From an uncultured Bacteroidales bacterium (GTDB lineage Bacteria; Bacteroidota; Bacteroidia; Bacteroidales; F082), in contig CALAZZ010000171.1 of the NCBI GenBank assembly GCA_937926515.1, positions 1-8,629 on the forward strand: a stretch of 8,629 nt of DNA. The letters run 5' to 3'. Of the stretch, positions 5,002 through 8,629 are shown piece after piece. The notes beneath the pieces are model-generated. The model made no database searches. It was not told where the DNA came from and worked only from the letters and a program-made list of their open reading frames with translations. Numbering within the stretch: the first letter of the stretch is position 1; every line of letters begins with the position of its first letter. The position numbers and the translations under genes were made by a program.

Positions 5002-8000
5002 ATGAAACAGCTTTTTCTCATTACCATATGTATCTTAATGATGGGATACCAACCAGTAATAGCACAGGCTGATTATGTTGTTAAACGAGGTGAACGCGTA
5101 TTGATAAATCTGGATAGTGTACCAGCGCAGGCCTATTATAAAGGTAAGATCCAAATTAAGGTAAACCCTGAAATTGAAAAAGTTCTGTCAAAGAGCATTA
5201 TTGAGAACAGCAGATCAGGAATTGTGGAGACAGGACACATCCATCTTGATCATTTAAATCAAAAGTATGGTGTCAAGTCCTATAATCAAATGTTTTCTTC
5301 CCTCTATAAAACAACGAATTCACGTACCTTACTATATACCGAAAGACATCGCGCCTGGGGCTTTCATTTATGGTATGAGCTTGAAATTGATTCCGTTGTG
5401 GATGTAATTTCAATGGTCAAGGAATTTGAGGCTTCTCCGGAAGTGGAAATTGCCGAACCTGTTTATAAAAAGAAACTGATTGGAAAGGTAGTTAATGATC
5501 TCAAAACTGAAAATGAAACATCCTCAAGGGGACTCAACTGGACACCAAATGACCCCATGTTCTCAACGCAATGGCATTATGACAACACCGGCCAGCAAAG
5601 CGGTACGCCTGATGCCGATATTGATTTGCCTGAAGCTTGGGAAATAGAAACTGGTAAGGAGGAAATTATTGTTGCCATTGTTGATGGAGGCATACAGTAT
5701 ACGCACCCTGATCTCGCAGCCAATATGTGGCCGGGTATCGGGTATAATTTTGTCACCGGAAGCAGTACTGTTACAACTCATAATCACGGCACACATGTAG
5801 CAGGGACAGTTGCAGCTGTGACAAATAACGGAACTGGGGTATCAGGCATTGCCGGAGGAACAGGACCAGGTGATGGGGTTCGCCTTATGTCGTGTCAGGT
5901 ATTTACAAGCAGTTCCAGTGGTGGTTTTCATCTTGCACCTATTTATGCAGCTGATAATGGTGCTGCTATATCACAAAATAGCTGGGGTTATACAAACCCA
6001 AATGTATATGAGCAGGCAGTATTAGATGCAATAGATTATTTCAACCTCTATGGAGGTGGTGATGTGATGGATGGAGGGATTACAATATTTGCTGCAGGAA
6101 ATGACAATTCCTCAGCAAATTGGTATCCTGCTTATTATTCTGGTAGCTTGTCCGTTGCCGCTACAAACAACCAGGACAAGAAGGCGAATTTTGGTGGAGG
6201 AAAAGGATCCAATTATGGCAGTTGGGTAGACATTTCTGCACCCGGTGGCGAAACTTATCAGGTATCAGCCAGAGGGGTAAGAAGTACAATCGGGGGAAGT
6301 TCATATGCCTATTATCAGGGAACCTCAATGGCATGCCCGCATGTGTCAGGTGTAGCAGCATTGTTAATTTCATTTGGATATAGAAATAATGAGATTTTAT
6401 CAAGCACACAAGTGTGGGATTTATTAGTCAACAATGTTGACGATCATTACCCAGTGAATCCATCTTATATTGGTCAACTGGGATCAGGGCGTCTAAATGC
6501 TGAGTTGGCACTTCTGGATTTACAAGCTCAATTACCTATTGTCTTAAATCCCAATAGCTTTACTGCTACACCCGTGAGTTCATCCCAAATTGACCTGGAT
6601 TGGGATAAGAATAGCAACAACGAAGATGTAATGATTGCATGGTCGCCGGACGGAATATTTGGCACACCTGAAAATGGAATTACCTACACCATCGGCTCAA
6701 GCCTTCCCGGAGGCGGAACAGTACTTTACAGAGGTGATGGCACTTCAATGAGTCACCAGAGCCTTGATCCGGGCACAATATATTATTACAAAGCATTCTC
6801 CTACGACGATTTCGATGAGTATTCCTCAGGGCGTACTGCTAATGCTACTACCTTTTGTGAAGCAATCACCAGTTTACCATTTAGTGAAAATTTCAATTCA
6901 TCAAACCTATTGCCACCATGTTGGGAGATTATAGATAATCAAGGAAATGGACAAGTTTGGCAATTTGGCACCCATGCTGATGGATTGCAAGGAACGACCG
7001 GTAATTATGCCTTTCTCAACAGCGATTCATATGGATCAGGAAATACCCAAAACACTGATTTGATAAGTCCACTTTTGGACCTGACCAACTACATAAACAT
7101 AAATCTAAGTTTTAAACACTATTTCAGGCAATACCAGAATGTGTCGACTGCAAGTCTTTTTTACACAACAGACAATGGCGACAACTGGACGCAGGTACAG
7201 CAATGGACCTCTACAACAAATAACCCCGCCAGCTTTGCCATTGCTTTACCCCAGTTAAATGAACAGAGTGAAGTGCAGTTTAAGTGGAATTATACCGGAA
7301 CATGGGGTTGGTATTGGGATATCGATGACATTGAAATTACCGGGGACGCCCTGGAAGTTTATGCAGACTTCGAGGCCAATCCCACTGCTGCTATTGTTGG
7401 TGAAATCATTACGTTGACTGATCTTTCAGGTGGCGTTATTACCTCATGGAACTGGGAATTTGGCAGTGGGGCCTTGCCGCCGGGTGCCATCACACAAGGA
7501 CCTCATGATGTTGTCTATTCAAGTCCGGGCCCGAAAACTATTACATTAACAGTAAATGGCACTGTTTCTGAAACAAAGTCAGCTTATCTCACAATACTGC
7601 CTTGTTCTGTTCCTTCACAGCTTACAGTCACCGATATCACAACAACTTCTGCTGAATTGGGTTGGTCTCCAGGCAATGTGGAGCAAGCATGGGACCTTAT
7701 TTGGGGCTTGGCATACTTTGATCCTCAAAGTCAAGGTACGCTTATTTCCGATATTGAAAATAATCCGTATTTACTGACAGATCTTGAACCTGGTGAAGAA
7801 TATGATTTCTATGTAAGAGCGGTTTGCCCTGATGAGAATAGTGATTGGGCAGGACCGGAAAGGTTTGAAACTCAATCACTCCCTCAACTCTTTACGGTAA
7901 GCGGTGGTGGAGATTATTGCGAAAACACCATGCCAACAGGAGTTGATGTCAATCTTTCAGGCTCCGAATTGAATGTCAACTATCAACTTTATCAAGACGG

Positions 8001-8629
8001 AAGTCCATCGGGTTCAACTGTTGAAGGAACAGGAAGTGAACTGGTTTGGGAAGACCAATCAGAAGGTATCTACACAGTTAATGCTATGACAAGCAATGGA
8101 AATGTATGGATGACTGGACAAGCTGAAATTACAGCTTTGCCTCTCCCATCACTTTCATGCCCGGATGATGATTTTGTGTGCATAGACAGTCCCTCATTTG
8201 AGCTTTCAGACGCCTTACCTCTTGGAGGTGTTTATTCAGGTACCGGAGTGATTAGTGGAATCTTCTCCCCCACCTTTGCGGGTTCAGGCAGTCACCTTAT
8301 CACATACACCTATACCGATGGCAACGGATGCAGCAACAGCTGTGCATTTAACATCACAGTGAATGATCTGCCTGAAGTGAGCTGCCCGGATGACTTCAGC
8401 CTGTGCCTGGATGAGCCTGCCTTCAGCCTGTCAGGGGCTGCACCTGCAGGAGGGACTTTTAGTGGGATTGGAGTGAACAATGGTGTATTCTCCCCTGCGG
8501 CAGCAGGCGTGGGTTCGCATGAGATCACCTACACCTATACCGATGGCAACGGATGCAGCAACAGCTGTGCATTTAACATCATAGTGAATGATCTGCCTGA
8601 AGTGAGCTGCCCGGATGACTTCAGCCTGT
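5002..8629 (+). CDS. Large secreted S8 (subtilisin-like) serine protease, 3' end beyond window
   Basis: 1209 codons are present without a stop; the gene is cut by the window end. A signal peptide (MKQLFLITICILMMGYQPVIA) probably ends near residue 21. A propeptide follows to about 175. The peptidase S8 domain (about 180-505) has the full triad: Asp228 in VAIVDGGI, His262 in HNHGTHVAGT, Ser442 in GTSMACPHVSG, with oxyanion-hole Asn367 in FAAGND, so it should be active. Downstream modules are an Fn3-like unit (about 518-617), a choice-of-anchor-J/MAM-like jelly roll (about 622-782, starting LPFSENFNSS and ending DIDDIEITGD), a PKD-like unit (about 786-863), an Fn3 unit (about 867-958), an Ig-like unit (about 963-1047), and tandem 75-residue HYR/Ig-like repeats from 1052. 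The repeats hold four Cys each, suggesting disulfides. A T9SS sorting domain is expected past the window. Likely an extracellular protease; substrate unknown. Confidence 0.93.
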   Translation, partial: MKQLFLITICILMMGYQPVIAQADYVVKRGERVLINLDSVPAQAYYKGKIQIKVNPEIEKVLSKSIIENSRSGIVETGHIHLDHLNQKYGVKSYNQMFSSLYKTTNSRTLLYTERHRAWGFHLWYELEIDSVVDVISMVKEFEASPEVEIAEPVYKKKLIGKVVNDLKTENETSSRGLNWTPNDPMFSTQWHYDNTGQQSGTPDADIDLPEAWEIETGKEEIIVAIVDGGIQYTHPDLAANMWPGIGYNFVTGSSTVTTHNHGTHVAGTVAAVTNNGTGVSGIAGGTGPGDGVRLMSCQVFTSSSSGGFHLAPIYAADNGAAISQNSWGYTNPNVYEQAVLDAIDYFNLYGGGDVMDGGITIFAAGNDNSSANWYPAYYSGSLSVAATNNQDKKANFGGGKGSNYGSWVDISAPGGETYQVSARGVRSTIGGSSYAYYQGTSMACPHVSGVAALLISFGYRNNEILSSTQVWDLLVNNVDDHYPVNPSYIGQLGSGRLNAELALLDLQAQLPIVLNPNSFTATPVSSSQIDLDWDKNSNNEDVMIAWSPDGIFGTPENGITYTIGSSLPGGGTVLYRGDGTSMSHQSLDPGTIYYYKAFSYDDFDEYSSGRTANATTFCEAITSLPFSENFNSSNLLPPCWEIIDNQGNGQVWQFGTHADGLQGTTGNYAFLNSDSYGSGNTQNTDLISPLLDLTNYININLSFKHYFRQYQNVSTASLFYTTDNGDNWTQVQQWTSTTNNPASFAIALPQLNEQSEVQFKWNYTGTWGWYWDIDDIEITGDALEVYADFEANPTAAIVGEIITLTDLSGGVITSWNWEFGSGALPPGAITQGPHDVVYSSPGPKTITLTVNGTVSETKSAYLTILPCSVPSQLTVTDITTTSAELGWSPGNVEQAWDLIWGLAYFDPQSQGTLISDIENNPYLLTDLEPGEEYDFYVRAVCPDENSDWAGPERFETQSLPQLFTVSGGGDYCENTMPTGVDVNLSGSELNVNYQLYQDGSPSGSTVEGTGSELVWEDQSEGIYTVNAMTSNGNVWMTGQAEITALPLPSLSCPDDDFVCIDSPSFELSDALPLGGVYSGTGVISGIFSPTFAGSGSHLITYTYTDGNGCSNSCAFNITVNDLPEVSCPDDFSLCLDEPAFSLSGAAPAGGTFSGIGVNNGVFSPAAAGVGSHEITYTYTDGNGCSNSCAFNIIVNDLPEVSCPDDFSL
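8155..8629 (+). repeat. Tandem 225-bp (75-residue) repeats in the subtilase tail, continuing past the window
   Basis: Units begin at 8155, 8380 and 8605, exactly 225 bp apart, each opening with SCPDD and carrying GG, SG-x-GV, FSP, AG, GSH, ITYTYTDGNGCSNSC and VNDLPEV. Residues 1-50 of units 1 and 2 are identical at 30 of 50 positions, but the last 25 match at 24 of 25. At DNA level 8305-8404 and 8530-8629 agree at 99 of 100 bases; the only difference is C at 8357 against T at 8582 (Thr to Ile). The third unit is cut off after 25 bases, so the copy number is unknown. The unit resembles HYR/Ig-like repeats seen in other Bacteroidota surface proteins. Confidence 0.92.

Noticed and set aside
5563..8528. 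Short open frames on either strand inside the protease gene (for example 5563-5796, 6161-6409, 7556-7777 and 8310-8528)
   Set aside because: All overlap the long, domain-supported protease frame and show no domain of their own.
8155..8629. The 225-bp direct repeats as a CRISPR array or mobile element
   Set aside because: The units are adjacent, in one open reading frame, encode conserved protein motifs and have no spacers or terminal inverted repeats.

Overview
The window looks like Bacteroidota (Bacteroidetes) DNA. The support is: a canonical type IX secretion (T9SS, Por) C-terminal sorting domain on one large secreted protein; a 7-TM/AraC fusion regulator of a kind common in that phylum; TAnnTTTG promoter -7 elements in front of the genes; AT-rich intergenic DNA with no clear Shine-Dalgarno sequences; and a multi-domain secreted subtilase of Bacteroidota style. 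A genus cannot be assigned from the sequence alone.

Layout. Positions 1-243 hold no convincing gene, only two short inverted repeats. Two minus-strand genes follow, transcribed from right to left: a small exosortase-family transpeptidase (827-1402) and then, after a 55-nt gap containing a 10-bp inverted repeat, a four-TM protein of unknown function (244-771). A divergent intergenic region of about 190 bp (1403-1594) carries one TAnnTTTG element for each direction and a perfect 12-bp palindrome. On the plus strand are a membrane-embedded AraC-type regulator (1595-2833), a T9SS-sorted protein with two cohesin-like modules around three PKD/Ig-like modules (2919-4931), and the first 1209 codons of a very large S8 (subtilisin-like) protease (5002 to beyond 8629). 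The protease ends here inside a tandem array of 75-residue Ig/HYR-like repeats whose DNA copies are almost identical.

How it may fit together (inference). The protease and the cohesin-like protein are cell-surface or secreted products; T9SS export is shown for the cohesin-like protein and expected for the protease. Each plus-strand gene has its own TAnnTTTG element 20-29 nt upstream of its start, so they are probably separate transcription units. The regulator lies divergent to the exosortase and could sense an envelope signal. The exosortase and its partner form a two-gene cassette without a recognisable substrate in the window: the only complete C-terminal sorting signal is of T9SS type, not PEP-CTERM type. 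The exosortase/partner cassette and the recently homogenised repeat array are the least ordinary parts of the window.
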